The translations under genes and the position numbers were made by a program. Positions 1-6,103 of a stretch of 9,228 nucleotides of DNA are shown piece after piece. The notes under the pieces were generated by a model that worked only from the letters and a program-made list of their open reading frames with translations, had not been told where the DNA came from and did no database searches. How positions within the stretch are numbered: the first letter of the stretch is position 1; every line of letters begins with the position of its first letter. Source of the stretch: an uncultured Lachnospiraceae bacterium (lineage in GTDB: Bacteria; Bacillota_A; Clostridia; Lachnospirales; Lachnospiraceae); NCBI GenBank assembly GCA_910585655.1, contig CAJUFW010000073.1:6457-15684 (forward strand), written 5' to 3'.

Positions 1-812
1 CGCTTGTTACTGGTTTCTATTTTTGACCAAATCTGCTCTAGCCCAAGCTCTTTTCCAAAACGAATCGCTAACAGCGCGGCTTCGGAGGCAAATCCCTCTC
101 CCCAAAAGGCAGGATCTAACACATACCCCAGCTCTAAATAAACGTCCTCGCCCTCTTCCCTTTGCTCCAGTCCGCAGCTTCCAAGCAAGCGCCCGTCTTC
201 CTTTCTGCAAATTCCCCAAATCCCGTAACCATAAAAACCATACGCATTTTTTTGATAGGCGGCAAGCTTTTCCTGCTCCTCTTCTATACTTCCTCTCATT
301 TCCGATACAAACTCCATTACCTCCGGCTGGTGGTAAATCCGGTAAAGCTCCGGAGCATCCTCCGATGTCACTTCTCTTAAATAAATCCGCGTTCCTTCCG
401 CTATCCGGCAGGGGATTCCCCTGGCATGGTTCCAGACCTCTTGCAAACACCGCGCGTCAAGTTCCATAAGACCTTCTACTATCATATCCGCATCGGAAAA
501 ATCAGACCAGGAGGGAGGCAGGACACCGTGTTCCGGCGGGCAATACGCAAGGCAAACGGCTCCTTTTGATTTTGCCAAGGAAAGAACTCTTCGATCATTT
601 GTCAAAAAAAGACAATCTCTCAAGTCTTCAAATGCCAGAACATCTACTTCCTTTTCTTTCGTTCCATATAAGTCCAGCGAAACGCCCTCTTTTAAAAGCC
701 GCAAAGCAAAATGCTCCAGCTCTGTTTCAAGCTCTCCTCTAACGCTCTGCTTTCTTCCGGCAGGAATTTCCTTCAGGCAGCAAATTACCCTTTGCAACGT
801 TTTCCCCTCCAT
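1..812 (-). CDS. Two-domain protein: HAD-like N-terminal region plus GNAT acetyltransferase (3' end cut by window edge)
   Basis: 270 codons are visible from the ATG at 812, and the frame is still open at base 1. From about residue 143 the protein is a GNAT domain of the RimJ/RimL type: TRIYLREVTSEDAPELYRIY opens it, and ELGYVLDPAFWGEGFASEAA (227-246) is the acetyl-CoA-binding motif A with its GxG turn. Such enzymes move an acetyl group from acetyl-CoA to an amine; the substrate here is unknown. Residues about 57-135 (VDVLAFEDLRDCLFLTNDRR, later DADMIVEGLMELD) resemble the C-terminal half of a HAD-like Rossmann fold, without a full catalytic set. This placement is from memory and uncertain. 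The gene is last in a cluster, 19 bp after the TraX gene. The ATG at 812 has no good Shine-Dalgarno; the in-frame TTG at 797 does (see 795-810). The GNAT part is firm, the N-terminal assignment tentative. Confidence 0.85.
   Translation of the reverse strand, partial: MEGKTLQRVICCLKEIPAGRKQSVRGELETELEHFALRLLKEGVSLDLYGTKEKEVDVLAFEDLRDCLFLTNDRRVLSLAKSKGAVCLAYCPPEHGVLPPSWSDFSDADMIVEGLMELDARCLQEVWNHARGIPCRIAEGTRIYLREVTSEDAPELYRIYHQPEVMEFVSEMRGSIEEEQEKLAAYQKNAYGFYGYGIWGICRKEDGRLLGSCGLEQREEGEDVYLELGYVLDPAFWGEGFASEAALLAIRFGKELGLEQIWSKIETSNK
795..810 (-). promoter_or_regulatory. Strong Shine-Dalgarno pointing to a TTG start at 797
   Basis: On the minus strand GGAGGGG (810-804) is followed by six bases (AAAACG) and then an in-frame TTG (797-795). 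This is ideal Shine-Dalgarno spacing. The ATG at 812, five codons upstream, has only AGGCAAAAGC-type sequence before it. The GNAT-fusion protein may therefore truly start at TTG 797, five residues shorter. Both starts give the same downstream protein. Confidence 0.5.
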
Positions 813-831
813 CCGTTTTTTCTGCTTTTGC

Positions 832-1572
832 CTAAAGCAAATAATTCCGGATCAGCGTCAGTACCAGCAGATGAACCGGATAAAACCCATAGAACAACAG
901 CTTCGGTACCGGAAGCGTCCCCTTTTTCCCGTTGTAAAATAAAATCGGCAAAATATCCACTATCGCATACAGCTCTGTCACGCGCCCAATACTATAGTCA
1001 TAAAGCAGCAGCCACGCCGTCAGAGCGAGTACCTGACCCAGTTTATTTCCTCTGGCAAAGTAAAACAGCAGCATCAGCAACATACCCATATGACCATAAT
1101 CTCCGCCTAGCAGATCTGCAAGTGACACTGATAGAAAAATCACCAACACCGTCAATAAAAGCTGCGCTAAATGCGGCAGGAAGCTCATAGAAGTTATCCG
1201 TGTCCGTATCGTATCCAACAGCCAGATAACCGCCAATCCAAGTGTTAAGGTGACAAAAACATTTTGATGCCCCCAATAAAAGAGCCGCCCGCTCCAGCCA
1301 AAAAAGGCATAGTCAAACGGAATTTCTGACAATACGGCAAACACTGCCAGCCGCAGCAAATAGTTTTTTACATTTCTGGTATGCGTAAAACCTTCTATGA
1401 TAAAAAAAGCAAACAACGGAAAGGCAATCCTGCCGACTGCCCTCATAAGCGTATACACATCCGCAGGCAAATATCCCTGGAAAATTGCTCCGGTATGATC
1501 GATTAGCATACTGACAATCGCAATCAGCTTTATGACATCTGCCGGAACTCCGAACCATCTCTTCTCCTGCAT
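832..1572 (-). CDS. TraX family multi-pass membrane protein
   Basis: This is a 246-residue, very hydrophobic protein with about six to eight probable membrane segments. It shows the TraX family pattern in order: K15, DH (25-26), GR (48-49), FPLFAF (51-56) then EG (60-61), RL (74-75), SEIPFD (82-87), QN (103-104), GDYG (157-160) and YPVH (231-234). The founding member, F-plasmid TraX, acetylates the N-terminus of pilin. Chromosomal homologues are common in Firmicutes without any conjugation genes, and none are seen here, so pilin acetylation should not be assumed. The buried polar pairs (DH, EG, QN) fit a membrane acyltransferase-like role, which is inference. The ATG lies one base after the ABC-F stop codon (TAA-T-ATG), with AGGGGG eight bases upstream inside the end of the ABC-F gene. 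Translational coupling is likely. Confidence 0.9.
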   Translation of the reverse strand: MQEKRWFGVPADVIKLIAIVSMLIDHTGAIFQGYLPADVYTLMRAVGRIAFPLFAFFIIEGFTHTRNVKNYLLRLAVFAVLSEIPFDYAFFGWSGRLFYWGHQNVFVTLTLGLAVIWLLDTIRTRITSMSFLPHLAQLLLTVLVIFLSVSLADLLGGDYGHMGMLLMLLFYFARGNKLGQVLALTAWLLLYDYSIGRVTELYAIVDILPILFYNGKKGTLPVPKLLFYGFYPVHLLVLTLIRNYLL

Positions 1573-1573
1573 A

Positions 1574-3514
1574 TTAGCTTCCCCCTTTTTGCTGTTCGAT
1601 TTGCTCTGCCAGCTCGCTCAAATATACCCAACGATCCATCCGCTTTGCCAGCTCTGCTTCCAGCTCTTCCTTTTCCGTACTTAACTCGTTTAGCCTAAGA
1701 TAATTGGACGCCTGCGCCGCCATCTCTTGTTCCAGTATCCCGATTCGCTCTTCTAACCCGGCAATCACTTCATCGATCGTTTCATACTCCCGCTGTTCCT
1801 GATAAGTAAATTTCAGCTTTTTCCCTTGCTGCTGACTTTGCTGCTCCTTCCAATTACTGCGGTTTTGCGTTTCTACTCCATCTCTGCCCGTCTCCTGCTT
1901 TTCCACTTTACGGCTGTCTGTTCCAGGCTTCCCTGCTTTACCGCCTGCCTTCCCGCCGTCCCGGTTGTTTCCGGACGTCTCCTCCTGACGCTTTGCCAGA
2001 TAGTCCGAATATCCGCCTTCATATTGCCTGATTTTTCCATTTTCAAACGCAAGTATCCGCCTTACCACTCGATCCAGGAAATAACGGTCGTGGGATACCG
2101 TTACTACAATCCCGGCAAAAGAATCCAGATAATCTTCAAGAATGGAAAGCGTCTGGATATCCAGGTCATTGGTCGGCTCATCTAAAATCAGCAGATTCGG
2201 CGCCTGAATCAGCACATGCAGCAGGGCAAGCCGCCGCTTTTCTCCTCCGGAAAGCTTTTCAATCAGGGCATATTGCAAAGCACCTTCAAATAAAAACCGC
2301 TCCAGCAACTTGGCAGCGGAAACCAATCCCTCTGTCGTTTCTACATATTCTGCAATCTCCTGTACCGAATCCAGCACGCGCTGTTTGGGATTCAGCTCTC
2401 CGGTTTCCTGGGAAAAATAGCCGATTTTGACTGTCTGACCAATTTCAATCGTTCCTTGATCCGGCTTCTCCTGCCCAAGCAAAATCCGCAGCAGCGTCGT
2501 TTTCCCACAGCCGTTATGCCCAATAATTCCCAATCGTTCCTGTTTGACAAAGGTATAATCAAACTCACGGAATAACTCCTTTTCTCCATATGCCTTCGCC
2601 AGTCCCCGAATCTCTACAATACTCCGTCCCAGACGGGAAGAAACGCTGCCCAGTTCCACGGCTTTCTCCTCCCGCGGACGATCCCGATTTTTCAGCTCTT
2701 CAAACCGGGCGATATGCGCTTTTTGCTTGGTGGAACGGGCTCTGGCTCCCCGCAGCATCCATTCTAAATCCTGGCGGTAGAGACTTGCCCGCTTCCGCTC
2801 CGTCGCCAACTCCGATTCCGCACGCGCCGCCTTTAACTCCAAAAACCGCGTATACCCACCTGTATATCCATACAATTTTCCCTGATCCAGCTCCAAAATT
2901 CGATTTGTCACCTGATCCAGAAAGTAACGGTCATGTGTGATCATCAGCAATGCCGCACGGCTTTTCTTTAAATAATCTTCCAACCATTCTGACATTTCAC
3001 TGTCCAAATGGTTCGTCGGCTCATCTAAAATCAGCAGATACGAAGAGGCTGCCGCTTCTGTGTTTCCGTTAGACCACTGCCATTCCCGTTCCTTCTCCTC
3101 TAACAGCACCCGCACGAGGGCAGCACGTTTTCGCTCTCCACCGGACAGCAGCGCCGGGCTCCCGTCTGCTTCCAGGATTCCAAACCGCTCTAACATCGCT
3201 CTGGCTTCTCCCTCTAAATTCCAGCCCTCTTCCACAGCCTTCTTTCCAGCCAATACATTTTCCAAAATCGTACGATCCGGATCAAAAACCGGATTTTGCG
3301 GAAGATAGCCAAGCTGCACCTGTTTTCCCTTTGTCACAGTCCCCTCATCCGGCTCTTCCTGCCCTGCCAAAACCCGCAGCAGCGTAGATTTCCCGGTGCC
3401 GTTGACCCCTATCAGACCGATTTTATCCCCTTCCTGAATCCCCAGGACTACATCCTCAAACAACATTCTGTCCGTATAGCTTTTTGATATATGCTCTGCC
3501 GTCAATAAATTCAT
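1574..3514 (-). CDS. ABC-F family ATPase, Uup-like (two ATPase domains plus coiled-coil tail)
   Basis: This is a soluble protein of 646 residues with two ATP-binding cassettes and no membrane segment. Domain 1: Walker A GVNGTGKST (36-44), signature LSGGE (123-127), Walker B LLILDEPTNHLD (160-171), switch H194. The ABC-F linker follows (about 225-280, with GARARSTKQKAHIARFEELK). Domain 2: GHNGCGKTT (332-340), LSGGE (421-425), LLILDEPTNDLD (441-452), H475. A Gly/Lys/Gln-rich tether (about 511-566) leads to a coiled-coil tail (571-646). Tether plus coiled coil is the Uup layout. ABC-F proteins act on ribosomes; some rescue stalled translation and others protect against antibiotics. The short linker resembles housekeeping Uup more than long-linker resistance types, so I infer no resistance. 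Oddity: domain 1 has about 17 extra residues (EEKEREWQWSNGNTEAAASS, 139-158) between signature and Walker B. The start overlaps the TruA-like stop by 4 bp (ATGA), with AGAGG about ten bases upstream. Confidence 0.93.
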   Translation of the reverse strand: MNLLTAEHISKSYTDRMLFEDVVLGIQEGDKIGLIGVNGTGKSTLLRVLAGQEEPDEGTVTKGKQVQLGYLPQNPVFDPDRTILENVLAGKKAVEEGWNLEGEARAMLERFGILEADGSPALLSGGERKRAALVRVLLEEKEREWQWSNGNTEAAASSYLLILDEPTNHLDSEMSEWLEDYLKKSRAALLMITHDRYFLDQVTNRILELDQGKLYGYTGGYTRFLELKAARAESELATERKRASLYRQDLEWMLRGARARSTKQKAHIARFEELKNRDRPREEKAVELGSVSSRLGRSIVEIRGLAKAYGEKELFREFDYTFVKQERLGIIGHNGCGKTTLLRILLGQEKPDQGTIEIGQTVKIGYFSQETGELNPKQRVLDSVQEIAEYVETTEGLVSAAKLLERFLFEGALQYALIEKLSGGEKRRLALLHVLIQAPNLLILDEPTNDLDIQTLSILEDYLDSFAGIVVTVSHDRYFLDRVVRRILAFENGKIRQYEGGYSDYLAKRQEETSGNNRDGGKAGGKAGKPGTDSRKVEKQETGRDGVETQNRSNWKEQQSQQQGKKLKFTYQEQREYETIDEVIAGLEERIGILEQEMAAQASNYLRLNELSTEKEELEAELAKRMDRWVYLSELAEQIEQQKGGS

Positions 3515-4257
3515 GCGTATTCTACCTCTGATAAAAATAATCCTCTGGCTTCTGCCATCGCTCCAGCCATCTCTCGTCCCCCCGCTTCCAAAGCCCCTGC
3601 TACCGTCTCTAAAGTACGTTCCCCTCTTCCAACCTCCAGCAGCGTCCCCGCTATAATCCGCGCCAGACCTGGCCAGAAATCATCTGCTACCATTGTGATA
3701 CTGATTTCTTCTATATCCGCATATAACTCTATCTGGTAAAATTCCCGTTCCGTTGATTTCTTCATCTTACGATTTTCGGAAAATGCCCGGAAATCATGCC
3801 TGCCGACTAACAAGGCTGCTGCCTGGCGCATTGCTCCGACATCCAGCTTTTTAAAACTGTAATAGCGATATTTCCTCTCAAACACCGACTCTATCTCTCC
3901 GGTGCCAATCCGGTACTCGTAATGGATTTTCTGCGCCGAAAGCGTACTGTGAAACCGCTCCGGCACCTCGGATACTTCCAACACAGCAATATCTCCCGGC
4001 AAATAGCGGTTTAGATAATGCTTGATCTCATATAACTTCTGCGGACACGCCGTCTTAAAATTTGCTACCTGACCATACGCATGTACGCCTGCCTCCGTCC
4101 GCACCGCCGCGTCTAACACAATTTCCTCCCCGGTCATCCGGCGCAGAACCTCCTGGACTTTTTCAGAAATCGACATCCCGCCTTTTTTCGTTTTGGACGG
4201 CATCCAGCCGTCGTAGCGCGAGCCGTCATATTCTAGTAATAGTTTAATGTTTCTCAA
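3511..4257 (-). CDS. Divergent TruA-like tRNA pseudouridine synthase homologue, catalytic Asp replaced by Glu
   Basis: It has 248 residues, the normal TruA length. Family marks: RNIKLLLEYDGSRYDGW (2-18), RTEAGVHAYGQVANFKTA (53-70), a YEY motif (113-115), GRHDFRAFS (152-160), ARIIAGTLLEVGRG (199-212) and the closing RGLFLSEVEY. TruA makes pseudouridine at tRNA positions 38-40. The invariant loop G-x-G-R-T-D-x-G-V-H reads A-A-V-R-T-E-A-G-V-H here. The catalytic Asp is Glu55 (codon GAG, 4095-4093) and both glycines are gone. GWQ is GWM, and the usual FxxNMVR is FWPGLAR. The arginine equivalent to E. coli R205 remains (R200, same spacing from the catalytic site). I chose TTG at 4257 because GGGAG (4268-4264) sits six bases upstream and family homology begins there. 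An ATG at 4356 would add 33 unrelated residues and run through the terminator hairpin. It is probably a second TruA, perhaps inactive as an enzyme. Confidence 0.85.
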   Translation of the reverse strand: MRNIKLLLEYDGSRYDGWMPSKTKKGGMSISEKVQEVLRRMTGEEIVLDAAVRTEAGVHAYGQVANFKTACPQKLYEIKHYLNRYLPGDIAVLEVSEVPERFHSTLSAQKIHYEYRIGTGEIESVFERKYRYYSFKKLDVGAMRQAAALLVGRHDFRAFSENRKMKKSTEREFYQIELYADIEEISITMVADDFWPGLARIIAGTLLEVGRGERTLETVAGALEAGGREMAGAMAEARGLFLSEVEYA

Positions 4258-4284
4258 TGCTCTCTCCCTTTTTGTTTTCTGATT

Positions 4285-4326
4285 GAAAAACGGGAAGTAC
4301 CTAATACTTACTTTTAGATACTTCCC
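4285..4326 (-). terminator. Intrinsic terminator after the phosphoribosyltransferase gene
   Basis: In the minus-strand transcript GGGAAGTATCTAA pairs with TTAGGTACTTCCC (13 pairs, one G-U) around a 9-base loop (AAGTAAGTA). One G, then TTTTT at 4290-4286, follows. It lies about 70 bases after the stop at 4399 and only 28 bases before the TTG of the TruA-like gene. It either ends the upstream transcript or acts as a leaky attenuator for the next cluster. Confidence 0.88.
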
Positions 4327-4338
4327 TGCTTTCTTACT

Positions 4339-4367
4339 TTGTCTTAGTACCAGCAAGACAAGCTGGT
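4339..4367 (-). other. Interlocked pair of mutually exclusive hairpins
   Basis: In the minus-strand transcript four segments follow each other: ACCAGC (4367-4362), TTGTCTT (4361-4355), GCTGGT (4354-4349) and, after ACT, AAGACAA (4345-4339). Segment 1 pairs with 3 (6 bp) and segment 2 with 4 (7 bp). The two hairpins share bases, so they compete; a pseudoknot would have no first loop and is sterically unlikely. They sit between the phosphoribosyltransferase stop and the terminator. A regulatory role is inference only. Confidence 0.45.
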
Positions 4368-4398
4368 TCCCATTCTCTGTCTCGTATCAGTCTCTGCT

Positions 4399-5040
4399 TT
4401 ACAGCTTAGAATACCCATAACTGTTAATCAGCGCTTCTACCCTTTGATTTGCAGCGCAATATGGGCAGTCGTGGTACGAATAGGTTCGGTAATTCGGTAA
4501 ATCTTCCTTGTGGAATATCGAATTGACCTTGATTCCATCGATCTCATCCACAGCGCTGAAAATAGCTGCAATCCCGCAGACGCTTCCGCCATAATACTGG
4601 ACACATTCAACTGCCTGGCTGGTGGATTTCCCAGTGGTCGTGCTGGATACCAGCAGCAACACCTGCATATGCTGTAACATACGCTGGGTATTGTCCCGGA
4701 AAAACATCTGCCCGCTCGGATCAAACTCCGGGGTAATCACCGAAATATTTTTTCCTGTATTAAAGGACATCGCTGCATTATCCGCTAACATCTCTGCCAG
4801 AAACGCCCCAATTATCTGCGTTCCTTCCGTGCATACAATCGTATCGACAGAAGTCGAGCTAATATAGCGCCCAGCCAGCTCTCTGGCTGTCTCTCTGGCA
4901 TTGTTATGACGATATTTTACGGTTGACATATCAATATATGTATTGATATGAGAATGGCTGGTAGCAAAATGCCCTTCCAATACTTTAATTCTTGCCTTTG
5001 GGTTCCGTTTGGAACGTAAGTCTGTCAATCTTTCTTCCAT
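4399..5040 (-). CDS. Phosphoribosyltransferase-fold protein of the orotate-PRTase-like type (function unknown)
   Basis: The protein has 213 residues. Residues about 64-90 (VDTIVCTEGTQIIGAFLAEM) and the glycine/threonine loop VLLLVSSTTTGKST (127-140) match the type I phosphoribosyltransferase core, where that loop holds the 5'-phosphate of PRPP. The usual two acidic residues just before TTG are replaced by SS, so PRPP chemistry may be altered or lost. The region before it, GHFATSHSHINTYIDM (23-38), and the tail DCPYCAANQRVEALINSYGY (191-210), with a CPYC pair and an H190, mark a family I recall from clostridia. Members are often labelled orotate phosphoribosyltransferase without pyrimidine genes nearby, as here. 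The CPYC motif could bind metal or be redox active (inference). The Shine-Dalgarno is poor (AGGA only two to three bases from the ATG), and a short ORF overlaps the start (see 5025-5102). A terminator follows. Confidence 0.8.
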   Translation of the reverse strand: MEERLTDLRSKRNPKARIKVLEGHFATSHSHINTYIDMSTVKYRHNNARETARELAGRYISSTSVDTIVCTEGTQIIGAFLAEMLADNAAMSFNTGKNISVITPEFDPSGQMFFRDNTQRMLQHMQVLLLVSSTTTGKSTSQAVECVQYYGGSVCGIAAIFSAVDEIDGIKVNSIFHKEDLPNYRTYSYHDCPYCAANQRVEALINSYGYSKL

Positions 5041-5102
5041 AATCCTAGTCTCTTCTTCCTTCCTGCAGCCGCTCCTTTGCCCAGACCGCTTTCGTTTTCC
5101 AT
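5025..5102 (-). CDS. Possible 25-residue leader peptide overlapping the phosphoribosyltransferase start
   Basis: An ATG at 5102 with AGGA five bases upstream opens a 25-codon frame that stops at TGA (5027-5025), 16 bases inside the next gene in another frame. The peptide is Gly/Ala-rich in the middle and basic towards the end (GRKKR, then WKK). The downstream gene lacks a well-spaced Shine-Dalgarno, so ribosomes finishing this ORF could restart there. A frame this short can arise by chance; treat it as a candidate only. Confidence 0.2.
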   Translation of the reverse strand: MENESGLGKGAAAGRKKRLGLWKKD

Positions 5103-5170
5103 AACGATCCTGACGCCAATAGCGCTGCTTACTGTCACAATCCAGACATCCCGCACTAGGCTTCTGCCTT

Positions 5171-5989
5171 CTACCAACCGATAGACTTCAGATACTCACG
5201 GCTGATACGAATATCTTCCATTGCAGTATTTTCATAGTGGGCATCCTGCTCTACGACTACCCACTTGCTTCCTGCCTCTAATGCTGCCTCTAAAATCGCC
5301 GGGAAATCCTGCTTGCCGCTGCCGACTGCGCGGAATTCAAACTTGGACTCGCTCTGCGCCTCTTTCTCATCAATACCGATTAACTTATACATATTGTCGC
5401 TCTTTTCCCCGACAAAATCCTTTAAATGTACTACCGGACTGCGGTTTGTGTATTTTTTCACATAGGCAGCCGGATCTTCACCCGACACTTTCACCCAGCA
5501 AGTATCAAGCTCTGTCTGCAGCAGATCGGCGCTGACTGTCTCGTACATATAATCCAGGGCATAACGTCCGTCCTCTACTTTTTCAAATTCAAAATCATGA
5601 TTGTGGTACAGCAGAGTAATCCCTTTTTCCTTGCAGATTGCGCCCAACTTCTTGGCAGTTTCAATCACTTCTGCAAAGCCCGGCGTTCCCGGACGATACT
5701 CTGGTGTCAGATATGGAATAGCAATGTATTCGCAGCCAATCGTCTTGTAAGCATCTACCATACCTTCCATATCAGCTACCAAATCCACATATGGTACATG
5801 AGCGGAAATACAAGGAATTCCTACCTCGTCCAGAATCGCCCTTACTTCCTCCGGCTTCATGCCGTACAGTCCGGCAAGTTCTACTCCGTCATAGCCCATA
5901 TCCTTAATTTTCTGCATCGTTCCCTTGAAATCCGCCTCTGCATCCTCTCGTACAGAATACACCTGTACCGCTACTGGTAATTTACTCAT
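5171..5989 (-). CDS. Sugar-phosphate isomerase/epimerase family TIM-barrel protein
   Basis: The protein has 272 residues, typical for the xylose-isomerase-like TIM barrel (AP endonuclease 2 family fold). Visible strands and likely metal or substrate residues: VAVQVYSVR (6-14), GYDGVELAGLYG (32-43, E37), ISAHVPY (61-67), LLYHNHDFEFE (126-136), TELDTCWVKVSG (159-170), SPVVHLKDF (184-192), FRAVGSGKQDF (219-229) and WVVVEQD (243-249). E160, D162, H188 and E247 are candidates for the divalent metal site. Relatives isomerise, epimerise or, in some cases, eliminate on sugars, inositols and keto-glycosides; the substrate cannot be told from sequence. The start is secure: GGAGG sits five bases before the ATG. 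A promoter at 6068-6096 lies upstream with a leader of about 70 bases. No sugar transporter or kinase adjoins it. The next gene follows after 130 bp without an obvious terminator, so the two may share a transcript. Confidence 0.9.
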   Translation of the reverse strand: MSKLPVAVQVYSVREDAEADFKGTMQKIKDMGYDGVELAGLYGMKPEEVRAILDEVGIPCISAHVPYVDLVADMEGMVDAYKTIGCEYIAIPYLTPEYRPGTPGFAEVIETAKKLGAICKEKGITLLYHNHDFEFEKVEDGRYALDYMYETVSADLLQTELDTCWVKVSGEDPAAYVKKYTNRSPVVHLKDFVGEKSDNMYKLIGIDEKEAQSESKFEFRAVGSGKQDFPAILEAALEAGSKWVVVEQDAHYENTAMEDIRISREYLKSIGW

Positions 5990-6009
5990 TTTGATCCTCC
6001 ATTCCTGCC

Positions 6010-6056
6010 CGCCTGTTTCCTAGGCGCCGCATACTGATTTTCTCCGGCTTCCCGGA
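6010..6056 (-). other. Two small hairpins in the 5' leader of the TIM-barrel gene
   Basis: TCCGG and CCGGA (43-47 and 52-56 of the 6000s) form a 5-bp stem with a 4-base loop. CGCCT and AGGCG (6010-6014 and 6022-6026) form a second 5-bp stem with a 7-base loop, ending about ten bases upstream of the GGAGG. No T tract follows either, so they are not terminators. They match no riboswitch I know and may simply be leader structure. Confidence 0.35.
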
Positions 6057-6067
6057 TACCTGCTTCT

Positions 6068-6096
6068 ATTGTAACCAATTCCCTATTATTGTGCAA
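6068..6096 (-). promoter_or_regulatory. Sigma-70/SigA-type promoter for the TIM-barrel gene
   Basis: On the minus strand a -35 box TTGCAC (6096-6091) is 17 bases from a -10 box TACAAT (6073-6068, 5 of 6 consensus). The start point would be near 6061, giving a leader of about 70 bases. The -35 box is weak beyond its TTG. It lies just after the GNAT stop codon (6104), which supports an independent transcript for the TIM-barrel gene. Confidence 0.6.
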
Positions 6097-6103
6097 GTAA
6101 TTT

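Noticed and set aside
7..450. Minus-strand open frame of 147 codons
   Set aside because: It is a different frame inside the GNAT-fusion gene, which reads WGEGFASEAA and other GNAT motifs in its own frame through the window edge.
711..1190. Plus-strand open frame of 159 codons
   Set aside because: It is antisense to the TraX gene and the GNAT-fusion start, with low-complexity composition and no recognisable motif or ribosome site.
832..1572. TraX as a sign of a conjugative element
   Set aside because: No relaxase, coupling protein, type IV secretion gene or integrase is in the window, and TraX homologues are common on Firmicute chromosomes.
1574..3514. ABC-F protein as an antibiotic resistance determinant
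   Set aside because: The interdomain linker is short and of the Uup type (ARARSTKQKA), and the coiled-coil tail fits Uup. Resistance-type ABC-F proteins usually have longer linkers.
4258..4356. Longer N-terminus for the TruA-like protein from an ATG at 4356
   Set aside because: It would add 33 residues unlike any TruA, run through the intrinsic terminator stem, and leave the well-placed GGGAG before TTG 4257 unused.
4339..4367. H-type pseudoknot from the interlocked hairpins
   Set aside because: The first stem's 5' arm directly abuts the second stem's 5' arm, leaving no loop to span the groove. Competing hairpins are the better reading.
5426..5980. Plus-strand open frame of 184 codons
   Set aside because: It is antisense to the TIM-barrel gene, whose protein has clear family motifs along its full length.
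5981..6002. Six-codon ORF (MEDQNE) overlapping the TIM-barrel start
   Set aside because: It arises because the GGAGG ribosome site happens to follow AT. It is too short to support as a gene.
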